In this document: positions 46,302 to 55,096 of the stretch, piece by piece
Position numbering within the stretch: the first letter of the stretch is position 1
Layout: every line of letters starts with the position of its first letter
DNA from: CAVPGP01 sp963704025
GTDB taxonomy: Bacteria; Actinomycetota; Thermoleophilia; Gaiellales; Gaiellaceae
Direction: 5' to 3'
Assembly (NCBI GenBank): GCA_963704025.1
Contig: CAVPGP010000001.1
Location: 806,001-870,000, forward strand
DNA length: 64,000 bases
Made by a program: the position numbers and the translations under genes
Notes under the pieces: generated by a model
Told to the model about the DNA's origin: nothing
Database searches by the model: none
Seen by the model: the letters and a program-made list of their open reading frames with translations, nothing else

Positions 46302-47676
46302 CTACTCGGTGGAGGCTGTCTCACGGGGCTCGAGCGCGCGGGCGCGCTCGAGCAGCTCGTCCCAGGTCGCCAGCTTGACGCGCGGCCGGCCAAGCGGTGC
46401 GCCCTGCTCCCGCTCGCTCGCGTCGATCGACTCCCAGCCTGCGTAGACGACCGGTTCGGCGCCCCTCGCGGCGAGCAGGTCCTCCAGGCTGCCCTCGCCG
46501 CGGGGCAGCCGGCCCGCGCGGGCGTCCTCGAGCAGCAGCTCGACCGTCTCCGAGGCATCCTTCTTGTTCGTGCCGATGACGCCGCTCGGACCGCGCTTGA
46601 TCCAGCCCGGCGACGTAGACGCCGGGCTCGCGCTCGACGCGGCCACGGTCGTTCGGGATCACGCCGCGCCCCTCGTCGAAGGGCAAGCCGGGCAGCGGCA
46701 CGCCCCGGTAACCGACGCTGCGGAAGACGACGCCGGCGGGGATGATCTCCGTCTCCTCCGTCGGCACGGCGACGATCCGGCCCCGGTCGTCGACCTCGAG
46801 CCGGTTGCGGACGACCTCGACCGCCTCGACCTTCCCGTCGCCGAGGATCGCGACCGGCGAGACGAGGAAGCGGAGACGCAGCGTCTTCGCCTTGCCCTCG
46901 CGAGCCCGCGCGGCGAACTCGCGCAGGAGGTCGACGTTGCGCCGCACGCGCTCGCGGTCCTCCTCGAGCGCCTTCTCGCTCGCGGGGTCGAGCTCGAGCT
47001 CGGCGGGATCGACGGCGACATCCGCTCCGGCCAGCTCGCCCAGCTCCTGCAGCTCCGGCGGCGTGAAGGCTGCCTGCGCCGGGCCGCGGCGGCCGAGCAT
47101 GACGATCTCCCTGAGCCCGCAGCTGACGATCGCCTCGATCGCCGCGTCCGTCGTGTCCGTGGTCGCGAGCTCCTCGGCGGTCAGCGCCAGCATCCGGGCG
47201 ACGTCGATGGCGACGTTCCCGTTGCCGACGATCACGGCGCGCTCGCACGACAGGTCGAACTCGCGATCCTGGAAGTCGGGGTGGCCGTTGTACCAGGCGA
47301 CGAACTCCGTCGCCGCCCACGAGCCCGGCAGCTCCTCACCGGGAATCCCGAGCCGCCGGTCGGTCTGCGCGCCGACGGAGTAGACGATCGCGTCGTAGAT
47401 CCGGGCGAGATCTGCATGCTCGACGTGCTCGCCGACGGCGACGTTGCCGAAGAAGCGGAAGCCGGGCCGCTTCGCGATTCGCTCGAACGCGCGCGAGACG
47501 GCCTTGATGTTCTCGTGGTCGGGCGCGACGCCGAGCCGGACGAGGCCCCACGGCGTCGGCAGGCGCTCGATCATGTCCACCTCGGCGGGCGGATCGGCCT
47601 TCAGGAGCGCGTCGGCCGCGTAGAAGCCCGCCGGCCCGGAGCCGACCACGGCGACGCGAAAAGGGCGCTCGTTCAC
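46302..47676 (-). CDS. fprA: Ferredoxin/adrenodoxin-NADP+ reductase (FprA type), one frame break
   Basis: 457 aa after repair. FprA-type flavoprotein that passes electrons between NADPH and ferredoxin. FAD motif VAVVGSGPAGFYAADAL and NADP motif VIVGNGNVAIDVARMLAL are both seen, with PTPWGLVRLGVAPDHENIKA typical of the adrenodoxin-reductase group. The frame breaks near 46607: PGVYVAG continues in the next frame as WIKRGPSGVIGTNKKDASET, so one extra C after GGG splits the conserved GVYVAGWIKRGP(T/S)G motif. Such a clean single break in the best conserved part looks like a sequence error. GTG 47676 has TACGAT 6 nt upstream. Confidence 0.88.
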
Positions 47677-47722
47677 GCGGCGATCGTATCGGGGAGGTGC
47701 CTGGACACGGCCAAGGCGCGGA

Positions 47723-47739
47723 GCCGGGCTCAGCCCGGC
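47723..47739 (-). terminator. Possible terminator of the A-type carrier gene
   Basis: GCCGGGC-TCA-GCCCGGC, a 7-bp stem about 22 nt past the stop at 47762. Confidence 0.45.
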
Positions 47740-47761
47740 GGGAGCAGGCGCCGGCCAGGGA

Positions 47762-48196
47762 CTAGGCCGAGCAGCCGGAGCCGCAGCCGCCGGCGGAGGT
47801 GCCCTCGGGCAGCTCCTCGCCCTCGGCGACCTGGAAGCTGTGGCCGCAGCCGCACGCCGAGGAGACGTTCGGGTTCTCGATCTTGAACCCGGCCTCCTGG
47901 ATCGTCTCGAGATAGTCGATCGAGGCGCCCTGGAGGTACGGCGCGCTGAACGGGTCGACGACCACGTCGACGCCGTGCGAGCTCATCTCCAGGTCACCCT
48001 CGAGCGGACCGCGGTCGAAGCCGAGCGCGTACTCGAAGCCGGAGCAGCCGCCGCCCTGGACCGCGACGCGCAGCACCCCCGCCTCGCCCTCGGGCTCGTC
48101 GGCCATCAAGGCGAGAATCTTCACTGCCGCTCGCTCGGTCAGCGCGACGACGGTGGTCTCCCCACCCGTCTCGGTGATGCGCTCGACAGTTGCCAT
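47762..48196 (-). CDS. erpA: A-type iron-sulfur cluster carrier (ErpA/IscA family)
   Basis: 144 aa. The three conserved cysteines are present: QGGGCSGFEYALGFD and SSACGCGHSF. It delivers Fe-S clusters to client proteins; the complex I operon that starts 128 nt away on the other strand encodes many such clients. An N-terminal extension and a C-terminal tail with two more Cys (GTSAGGCGSGCSA) go beyond the core family. ATG 48196 is chosen over in-frame upstream starts because TACACT lies 7 nt before it. Confidence 0.9.
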   Translation of the reverse strand: MATVERITETGGETTVVALTERAAVKILALMADEPEGEAGVLRVAVQGGGCSGFEYALGFDRGPLEGDLEMSSHGVDVVVDPFSAPYLQGASIDYLETIQEAGFKIENPNVSSACGCGHSFQVAEGEELPEGTSAGGCGSGCSA

Positions 48197-48203
48197 GTCA
48201 CGC

Positions 48204-48209
48204 AGTGTA
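48204..48209 (-). promoter_or_regulatory. -10 box of erpA (leaderless type)
   Basis: Minus strand TACACT, 7 nt before ATG 48196. Confidence 0.5.
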
Positions 48210-48308
48210 CCCGACGGTCCGGCGCACGGAACCCCCCGACTTTGTGACACCTGACGCGCTGTCCAGAAACGGGATTTCGTACCTGCTCGTGCGCGACTTG
48301 CGCTTTGG

Positions 48309-48314
48309 TAGCGT
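48309..48314 (+). promoter_or_regulatory. Candidate -10 box of the nuo operon
   Basis: TAGCGT, 9 nt before TTG 48324. No ribosome site is visible before nuoA. Confidence 0.35.
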
Positions 48315-48323
48315 CCGTCTGCT

Positions 48324-48686
48324 TTGGTCGACAGCTGGCTGCCGTTCCTGATCTACGGCTTCTTCGCGCTCGCGATCCCCGTGTCGATGGTCGCGTTCTC
48401 CTTCATCTTCGCGCAGCGGCCGCAGCGCTATACGCGGGCACGCACGTTGCCGTTCGAATCGGGCGTCTCGACCGGCCCGCCCCAGAAGCAGCGCTTCACC
48501 GTCAGCTTCTATCTGACGGCGATGCTCTTCATCGTCTTCGACATCGAGATCGTCTTCCTCTACCCGCTCGCGGTGATCCTCGACCGGCTCGCCTGGTTCG
48601 GGTTCTTCGAGTTCCTCTTCTTCCTCGTCATCCTCTTCGTGGCCTACGTCTACATCTGGCGCAAGGGGGCGCTCGAGTGGCGGTAG
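48324..48686 (+). CDS. nuoA: NADH-quinone oxidoreductase subunit A
   Basis: 120 aa, three membrane helices. Typical PQRYTRARTLPFESGVSTGP loop with the conserved Glu-Ser-Gly, and FIVFDIEIVFLYPLAV with the conserved acidic residues in the second helix. Part of the junction between the proton-pumping arm and the quinone site. It starts at TTG with no ribosome site; a TAGCGT box 9 nt upstream suggests a very short leader. First gene of the 14-gene operon; overlaps nuoB by 10 nt. Confidence 0.95.
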   Translation: MVDSWLPFLIYGFFALAIPVSMVAFSFIFAQRPQRYTRARTLPFESGVSTGPPQKQRFTVSFYLTAMLFIVFDIEIVFLYPLAVILDRLAWFGFFEFLFFLVILFVAYVYIWRKGALEWR

Positions 48687-49252
48687 AGAAGCCGCTGCGG
48701 CAGCTCGGCCTCAACTCGGAGCGCCTGCTGATGCCCAAGTCGGGGGCGCACTTCCAGGAGGAGGTGGAGAACCTCGAGCAGCGGGTCGGGCTGACGACGC
48801 TGCAGAAGGCGGTCGCCTGGTCGCAGACGAAGTCGATGTGGCCGGACACCTTCGGCCTCGCCTGCTGCGCCATCGAGATGATGTCGATCGTCGGCGCGCG
48901 CTACGACCTCGCCCGCTTCGGCATGGAGGCGTTCCGCTCGTCGCCACGGCAGGCCGACCTGCTGATCGTCTCCGGCCGCGTCTCGCACAAGATGGCCGCG
49001 CCGCTGCGCCAGATCTACGACCAGATGCTGGAGCCGAAATGGGTGATCGCCATGGGCGCCTGCGCCAGCTCGGGCGGCATGTTCAACAACTACGCGATCC
49101 TCCAGTCGGTCGACAAGATCGTGCCGGTGGACATCTACGTGCCCGGCTGCCCGCCGCGGCCCGAGGCGCTGATGGAGGGGATCGTCCGCCTGCACGAGGC
49201 GGTGCTCGCGGGCGTGCCGCCGGCATACGAGATCCGGAGCGTCGCGCCGTGA
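48677..49252 (+). CDS. nuoB: NADH-quinone oxidoreductase subunit B
   Basis: 191 aa. Holds cluster N2, the last Fe-S centre before quinone. Ligands seen: FGLACCAIEMMS (tandem Cys), GACASSGGMF and PGCPPRPEAL. GTG 48677 lies inside the 3' end of nuoA. Stop overlaps nuoC (GTGA). Confidence 0.97.
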   Translation: MAVEKPLRQLGLNSERLLMPKSGAHFQEEVENLEQRVGLTTLQKAVAWSQTKSMWPDTFGLACCAIEMMSIVGARYDLARFGMEAFRSSPRQADLLIVSGRVSHKMAAPLRQIYDQMLEPKWVIAMGACASSGGMFNNYAILQSVDKIVPVDIYVPGCPPRPEALMEGIVRLHEAVLAGVPPAYEIRSVAP

Positions 49253-49806
49253 GCTTCCGCAAGGTGCCCGGCTTCGTCGAGGAGAAGGACGGGCACGGCG
49301 AGACGACCGTCGTCGTCCGGCCCGACCGGCTGGTCGACGCGGCGACCTACCTGCGCGACGAGGAGGGCTTCAACTTCCTGGCCGACGTCGCGGCCGCCGA
49401 CTACCTCGGCTGGGGCGAGGAGGGCGTCGCCGGCTACATCGGCATCGGACACGGCGTCGGGGCCGGCCGCGACCTCAACCGGCCGATGACACAGGGGCTC
49501 GAGACGCTGCCGGAACGCAAGCCCAAGCGGTTCTCGATGAGCTACCACCTGCTCGCCCTCGGCCCGAGCCCGCGCCGGCTGCGGCTGCAGACCTGGATCG
49601 ACGAGGACGAGCAGCTCTCGAGCGTCGTGCCCGTCTGGCCGACGGCGGACTGGCACGAGCGCGAGGCGTGGGACCTGATGGGGATCCGGGTCGACGGCCA
49701 TCCGAACCTGAAGCGGATCCTCCTGGACGACGACTGGGAGGGGCACCCGCTGCGCAAGGACTATCCGCTCGGCGGCGAGCCCGTCCGCTTCTCGGGAGAA
49801 GAGTGA
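49249..49806 (+). CDS. nuoC: NADH-quinone oxidoreductase subunit C
   Basis: 185 aa, separate from nuoD (not fused). The 30-kDa subunit motif is present as WHEREAWDLMGIRVDGHPNL, followed by LRKDYPL. It is a peripheral-arm scaffold next to the quinone site. GTG 49249 overlaps the nuoB stop by 4 nt; the stop shares one base with the nuoD ATG. Confidence 0.95.
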   Translation: MSFRKVPGFVEEKDGHGETTVVVRPDRLVDAATYLRDEEGFNFLADVAAADYLGWGEEGVAGYIGIGHGVGAGRDLNRPMTQGLETLPERKPKRFSMSYHLLALGPSPRRLRLQTWIDEDEQLSSVVPVWPTADWHEREAWDLMGIRVDGHPNLKRILLDDDWEGHPLRKDYPLGGEPVRFSGEE

Positions 49807-51080
49807 TGGCCGTCGCGTCGGCGAAGAGCACGCCGATCTACGAGGGGACCCGGATCCCGAGCCCCATCCCGACGGTGCGGCAGACGTCGCCCGAGCTGTT
49901 CGAGACGGGCGACGTCCTCACCATCAACTTCGGGCCGAATCACCCCTCGATGCACGGCGTCCTCCGGCTCGTGGTCGACCTGCACGGCGAGGACGTGGTC
50001 GGGCTGGCGGCGGTGGTCGGCTACCTGCACACCGGCTTCGAGAAGAACATGGAGCACAAGACGTGGTGGAAGTGCATCACCTACCCGGAGCGCATCGACT
50101 ACGTCTCGTTCCAGAACAACGAGTACGTGTTCGTCGCGGCGGTGGAGCGGATGCTCTCGCTCGAGATTCCCGCGAAGGCGACCTGGATGCGCACGCTGCT
50201 CTGCGAGCTGAACCGCATCCACTCGCACCTCGTCTGGCTCGGGACCTCGGCGCTCGAGCTGGGGGCGATCTCGATGTTCTGGTACGCATTCCGCGAGCGG
50301 GAGCAGATCCTCGACCTCTTCGAGCTGGCGACCGGCTACCGGATGCACACGCGGTACTTCCAGGTGGGCGGCCTCGCGGAGGACATCCCTTCCGGCTTCT
50401 ACCCCGAGACGCGGAAGTTCACGGAGTGGATGCCGAAGGCGATCGACGACTACGAGACCCTGCTGACGAACCAGAAGATCTGGCTCGAGCGGACGCAGGG
50501 CGTGGGGCTCCTCTCGGCGGCGGATGCGATCGCGCTCGGACAGTCCGGCCCGGTGCTGCGCGCCTCGGGGGTCGACTGGGACATCCGGAAGGCGGAGCCG
50601 TATCTCGCCTACGCGGAGGTCGACTTCCAGGTGCCCGTCTACCCGAACGGCGACGTCTACGACCGCTACCGCGTCCACATGGACGAGATGCGTCAGTCCG
50701 TGCGCATCGTCGACCAGTGCCTCGACCGGCTCGAGGACATGGACGGGGAGCCCTGGATCGCGGACGACCGCAAGGTCGTGCTGCCGCCGCGCCACGAGCT
50801 CCACACCTCGATGGAGTCGCTGATCCACCACTTCAAGATCGTCACCGAGGGCTTCCGCGTTCCGGAGGGCGAGGTCTACTGCGCAACCGAGTCGCCCCGC
50901 GGCGAGCTCGGCTGCTACATCGTCTCGGACGGCGGCCCGAAGCCCTGGCGCGTCAAGTTCCGCGCCCCGTCCTTCGTCGCGCTCGAGGCGACCGCGACCT
51001 GCATGACCGACGCGCTGATCGCAGACATGATCGCCATCGTCGGCTCGCTCGACACGGTCATGGGCGAGGTCGACCGGTGA
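49806..51080 (+). CDS. nuoD: NADH-quinone oxidoreductase subunit D
   Basis: 424 aa, normal length. Forms the quinone-binding cavity with NuoB. Seen: NFGPNHPSMHGVLRLVVDLH with the key His, YLHTGFEKNMEHKTW, YPERIDYVSFQNNE, and the end VALEATATCMTDALIADMIA, MGEVDR. ATG 49806 (TGATG junction). Confidence 0.97.
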   Translation: MAVASAKSTPIYEGTRIPSPIPTVRQTSPELFETGDVLTINFGPNHPSMHGVLRLVVDLHGEDVVGLAAVVGYLHTGFEKNMEHKTWWKCITYPERIDYVSFQNNEYVFVAAVERMLSLEIPAKATWMRTLLCELNRIHSHLVWLGTSALELGAISMFWYAFREREQILDLFELATGYRMHTRYFQVGGLAEDIPSGFYPETRKFTEWMPKAIDDYETLLTNQKIWLERTQGVGLLSAADAIALGQSGPVLRASGVDWDIRKAEPYLAYAEVDFQVPVYPNGDVYDRYRVHMDEMRQSVRIVDQCLDRLEDMDGEPWIADDRKVVLPPRHELHTSMESLIHHFKIVTEGFRVPEGEVYCATESPRGELGCYIVSDGGPKPWRVKFRAPSFVALEATATCMTDALIADMIAIVGSLDTVMGEVDR

Positions 51081-51562
51081 GCACCACGCAGTCGGACACC
51101 GAGTTCTACGACGCGGTCCAGGCGATGATGGCCCTCTACCCGGACCCCCGCTCGGCCTCGCTCCCGGCGCTCCGCCTCGCGCAGGAGCGCCACGGCTACC
51201 TCTCGCCGGAGGCGCTGCGGGAGACCGCCGAGGCGCTCGGCGTCACGCCGGCCTTCTGCGAGTCCGTCGCGACCTTCTACGACATGTTCCACCTCGAGCC
51301 CGTCGGGCGCCACACGATCGAGGTCTGCACGAACCTCGCCTGCGCGCTCGTGGGGGCGAAACAGGTCGTCGACGCGATCAGCGCCGAGCTCGGGATCGAG
51401 CCGGGCCAGACGACCGAGGACGGCGAGATCACCTTCCGCACCGTCGAGTGCCTCGGCGGCTGCGGCTATGCCACCGTCGTCTCCGTGGACGAGCGCTACC
51501 GCGAGAACGTCACCGCCGACGACGCAGCCGAGATCGTGAAGGAGCTCCGTGGAAGAGACTAG
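51077..51562 (+). CDS. nuoE: NADH-quinone oxidoreductase subunit E
   Basis: 161 aa, thioredoxin-fold [2Fe-2S] subunit (cluster N1a). Ligands are CTNLAC and CLGGCGYA, in the usual C-x4-C and C-x3-C form. GTG 51077 overlaps nuoD by 4 nt; the 3' end overlaps nuoF by 14 nt. Confidence 0.95.
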   Translation: MSTTQSDTEFYDAVQAMMALYPDPRSASLPALRLAQERHGYLSPEALRETAEALGVTPAFCESVATFYDMFHLEPVGRHTIEVCTNLACALVGAKQVVDAISAELGIEPGQTTEDGEITFRTVECLGGCGYATVVSVDERYRENVTADDAAEIVKELRGRD

Positions 51563-52868
51563 GGTGCTGCTCGCCGGCACGGACGAGCACGATCTGACGA
51601 AGCTCGACGAGTACCGCGCGGTCGGCGGCTACGAAGCGATCGCGAAGGCGCTGCAGATGGAGCCGGCCCAGGTGATCGAGGAGATCACCGCCGCGACGCT
51701 GCGCGGGCGCGGCGGCGCAGGCTTCCCGATGGGCCGGAAGGCGAGCCTGATCGACCAGCGGAGCCCGAAGGCGAAGTACCTGGTCGTCAACGCCGACGAG
51801 TCGGAGCCCGGCGCGTTCAAGGATCGCCAGATCATCGCTGAGGTGCCGCACCGGCTGATCGAGGGCTGCCTGATCTCGGCCCACGCGATCGAGTCGAAGA
51901 GCGTCTTCATCTACATCCGCGGCGAGTACCGGGCGGAGTACGAGATCCTCGCCGCCGCGGTCGAGGACGCGCGGGCGGCGAGGCTCTTCGGCGACGTCGC
52001 CGTCGTCGTGCACCGCGGCGCCGGCGCCTACATCTGCGGCGAGGAGACCGCGCTGCTCGAGTCGCTGGAGGGGAAGCGCGGCCAGCCGCGCACGAGGCCG
52101 CCGTTTCCGCCCGTGCAGGGCCTCTACGCCGCGCCGACGCAGATCAACAACGTCGGCACGATCGCCTCCGTCCCTTCGATCATCCAGCTGGGAGCCGCGG
52201 AGTGGCGGAAGATCGGCGTCGAGAGCTCGCCCGGCACGGCCATCTTCTCCATCTCCGGCAACGTCAGGCGGCCCGGCAACTACGAGCTGCCGCTCGGCAC
52301 GCCGCTGCGGACGCTGATCGAGGAGTTCGGCGGCGGCGTCCCCGAGGGACGGACGCTGAAGGGGATCATCCCGGGCGGCTCGTCGGTGCCGATCCTCAGT
52401 CCCGACCAGATCGACACGCCCATGGACTACGACTCGATCGGCGCCGCCGGCTCGTTCTTCGGCTCGGCGGCGGTGATGGTGATCGACGACCGCTGCTGCA
52501 TGGTGCAGCTGGCGCTGCGGGCGGAGAAGTTCTACATGCACGAGTCGTGCGGCAAGTGCACTCCGTGCCGCGAAGGGACGCGCTGGCTCGTGCAGCTGCT
52601 GGAGAAGATCGAGGACGGCCGCGGCGAGGAAGGCGACCTCGACCTGATTCTCGACGTCGGCGACCGGATCCTCGGGAAGTCGCTCTGCGCGCTCGGCGAC
52701 TTCGCCGTCTACCCGGTGGTGAGCTACATCGCGAAGTACCGCGACGAGTTCCAGGCGCACATCGACCTCGGGCGCTGCCCCTTCGACGGCGAGTCGTCGA
52801 TCGAGGGCATCCAGGCGCCGAGCGACACGCACCACCACGTCCAGGTCGGCGATGAGGTCCCCGCGTAG
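51549..52868 (+). CDS. nuoF: NADH-quinone oxidoreductase subunit F
   Basis: 439 aa, the NADH- and FMN-binding subunit where electrons enter. FMN/NADH site LRGRGGAGFPMGRK, GAGAYICGEETALLESLEGK, and the N3 cluster motif ESCGKCTPCREGTRW are present. GTG 51549 lies inside nuoE. The stop TAG and the nuoG GTG share one base. Confidence 0.97.
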   Translation: MEETRVLLAGTDEHDLTKLDEYRAVGGYEAIAKALQMEPAQVIEEITAATLRGRGGAGFPMGRKASLIDQRSPKAKYLVVNADESEPGAFKDRQIIAEVPHRLIEGCLISAHAIESKSVFIYIRGEYRAEYEILAAAVEDARAARLFGDVAVVVHRGAGAYICGEETALLESLEGKRGQPRTRPPFPPVQGLYAAPTQINNVGTIASVPSIIQLGAAEWRKIGVESSPGTAIFSISGNVRRPGNYELPLGTPLRTLIEEFGGGVPEGRTLKGIIPGGSSVPILSPDQIDTPMDYDSIGAAGSFFGSAAVMVIDDRCCMVQLALRAEKFYMHESCGKCTPCREGTRWLVQLLEKIEDGRGEEGDLDLILDVGDRILGKSLCALGDFAVYPVVSYIAKYRDEFQAHIDLGRCPFDGESSIEGIQAPSDTHHHVQVGDEVPA

Positions 52869-55096
52869 TGGCCGCGACCCCCGCCGCCGACCTCGTCACG
52901 GTCACGATCGACGGAAGGACTGTGCAGGTGCCGAAGGGCACCGGCCTCGTCGAGACGGCGCTGCAGGCCGGGATCGAGATTCCGGTCTTCTGCTACGAGC
53001 CGCGCCTCGGCCCGGCCGTCGGCGCCTGCCGCATGTGCCTGGTCGAGATCGAGGGGATCCCGAAGCTCCAGGCCGGCTGCACGCTGACGGCGCAGGACGG
53101 GATGACCGTTCACACGGCTCAAACCTCGGAGAAGGCGGCGCAGGGGCAGAACGGGACGCTCGAGTTCATCCTCGTCAACCACCCGCTCGACTGCCCCGTC
53201 TGCGACAAGGGCGGCGAGTGCCCGCTGCAGGACCTGACGTTCCGCTACGGACCGGGCACGACGCGGATGAAGTTTCCGAAGCGGACCTTCGACAAGCCGA
53301 TCCCGATCTCGCCGACGATCGCGCTCGACCGTGAGCGCTGCATCCTCTGCTACCGCTGCACCCGCTTCAGCGAGGGCGTCGCGGAGGACGGTCAGCTCGT
53401 GGCCCGGAACCGCGGCGCGTCGTCGATGATCGCCACGTTCGAGGACGAGCCGTACCGCGCGCCGTTCTCCGGCAACGTGATCGAGCTCTGCCCCGTCGGC
53501 GCGCTGACCTCGACGCAGTACCGGTTCGAGGCGAGGCCGTGGGAGATCCAGAACGTGCCGACGGTCTGCGGCCACTGTCCCGTCGGCTGCAACGTCTCCG
53601 CGACGACCCGCGAGGGGAGGGTCAAGCGGATCCTGTCCCGGAACCACCCCGAGGTCGACGAGGGCTGGCTCTGCGACAAGGGGCGCTTCGCGTACGCGCA
53701 TCTGGCAGCGGGCGACCGGATCGCCGAGCCGCTCGCGAAGGCCGGGCCACGCCGCCTCGAGCCGGTCTCGTGGGACGACGCGCTCGACCGCGCCGAGGAG
53801 CTGCTCCGCACCGCCGGCGCGAACGTCGTCACAGCCCTCTCGGGCACCGAGACGATCGAGCAGGCGTACGCGCTCGGCAAGCTGCTGCGCCGCGGCCTCG
53901 GCGCGCACACAGCCGTCCTGCCCGAGGCGACCTCGGACGTGCTGGACGCCTATCGCGCGCCGTTGTCGGCGATCCGCGACGCGGAGCTCGTCGTCATCCT
54001 CGGCGACGACCCGGTCGTGGAGCGCGCACCGGTGGTCGATCTCTGGGTCAAGGCGGCCCGCCGCGCCGGTGCAGAGGTCGTCCGCATCGGGCCGGAGGGT
54101 GAGCAGCACACGCCGATCGGCGGCGCGGCGGAAGCCGCCCGCGCGCTGCCCGGCACGGAGCTCGGCGCCCGACTGAGGGACGCCGAGCGCGCGATCCTGA
54201 TCTGGTCCGGACCGGGCGCGCAGGGCGGCGCCCACCTCGCCGCGCTGGCCGATCGGCTCGGCTTCGCCGAGAAGCCCGGCAGCGGCGCCTTCGTGATCCC
54301 GGCCACCCCGAACGGGCGCGGCGTCGCGGATGCATGGAGCTCGTGCTCGGACGACGAGCCCGCGGAGCACCAGCCGATCTCGCTGCTGATCGTCTCCGGA
54401 GACGCGGCAGCGACCGACCCGAGCGTCCGCGCCATGGCGGACCACGCAGGCAGCGTGATCGCGATCGGCATGTTCGCGGAGCCACTCCGCGGCTGGGCCG
54501 ACCTCGTCCTCCCCGCAACCGGCTACCTGGAGCGCGACGGGACGACCATGAACCTCGAGGGCCGGATCCAGCGGCAGCGCCGCACGGTGATGGCGCCCTG
54601 CCCCGACGAGCTCGCATGGATCGCGAAACTGGCGGAGCGCTTCGAGGTGGAGCTCTCGCCGTACCCGTCGCTCGTCTTCGACGAGGTCTCTGCGACCTGC
54701 TTCGACGGCATCTCGTACGAGGAGCTCGGCGAGCACGCGCCGCTGCCGGCCCGCGGCGTGCAGCAGCACGTCGAGCCGCGGGAGCCGGCCAAGCACGGCA
54801 CAGCCGGCGGCGGCCCGCTGCAGGTGCTGCGCTACCGCCCGCTCTTCTCGGGGCCGGCCGTCGAGCGGGTCTCGGAGCTCGAGTTCCAGCGCCCGCTGCC
54901 GGAGGTCGAGCTCTCCGTCGCGGACGCGCGCACGCGCGGCGTCGCGACGGGCGACGACGTGGTCGTCCGGTCGAACGGCAGCTCGAAGACATTGCGCGCC
55001 CGGCTCAACCGCGCGCTCGCCGCGGGCATCGTCCGGATCGCGGACGAGCACGCCGCCGGCCTCCGCGAAGGCGTGGAGGTGAGCAAGGCGCCGTGA
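52868..55096 (+). CDS. nuoG: NADH-quinone oxidoreductase subunit G
   Basis: 742 aa, the large peripheral Fe-S subunit. The N-terminal [2Fe-2S] ferredoxin domain (CYEPRLGPAVGACRMCLVEI), the CPVCDKGGECPLQDL motif, a CILCYRCTRFSEGV four-iron motif and a further CGHCPVGCNV motif are seen. The rest is a molybdopterin-oxidoreductase-like domain that lost its cofactor in complex I. The C-terminal part (from about residue 610) is more variable. GTG start. Confidence 0.96.
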   Translation: MAATPAADLVTVTIDGRTVQVPKGTGLVETALQAGIEIPVFCYEPRLGPAVGACRMCLVEIEGIPKLQAGCTLTAQDGMTVHTAQTSEKAAQGQNGTLEFILVNHPLDCPVCDKGGECPLQDLTFRYGPGTTRMKFPKRTFDKPIPISPTIALDRERCILCYRCTRFSEGVAEDGQLVARNRGASSMIATFEDEPYRAPFSGNVIELCPVGALTSTQYRFEARPWEIQNVPTVCGHCPVGCNVSATTREGRVKRILSRNHPEVDEGWLCDKGRFAYAHLAAGDRIAEPLAKAGPRRLEPVSWDDALDRAEELLRTAGANVVTALSGTETIEQAYALGKLLRRGLGAHTAVLPEATSDVLDAYRAPLSAIRDAELVVILGDDPVVERAPVVDLWVKAARRAGAEVVRIGPEGEQHTPIGGAAEAARALPGTELGARLRDAERAILIWSGPGAQGGAHLAALADRLGFAEKPGSGAFVIPATPNGRGVADAWSSCSDDEPAEHQPISLLIVSGDAAATDPSVRAMADHAGSVIAIGMFAEPLRGWADLVLPATGYLERDGTTMNLEGRIQRQRRTVMAPCPDELAWIAKLAERFEVELSPYPSLVFDEVSATCFDGISYEELGEHAPLPARGVQQHVEPREPAKHGTAGGGPLQVLRYRPLFSGPAVERVSELEFQRPLPEVELSVADARTRGVATGDDVVVRSNGSSKTLRARLNRALAAGIVRIADEHAAGLREGVEVSKAP

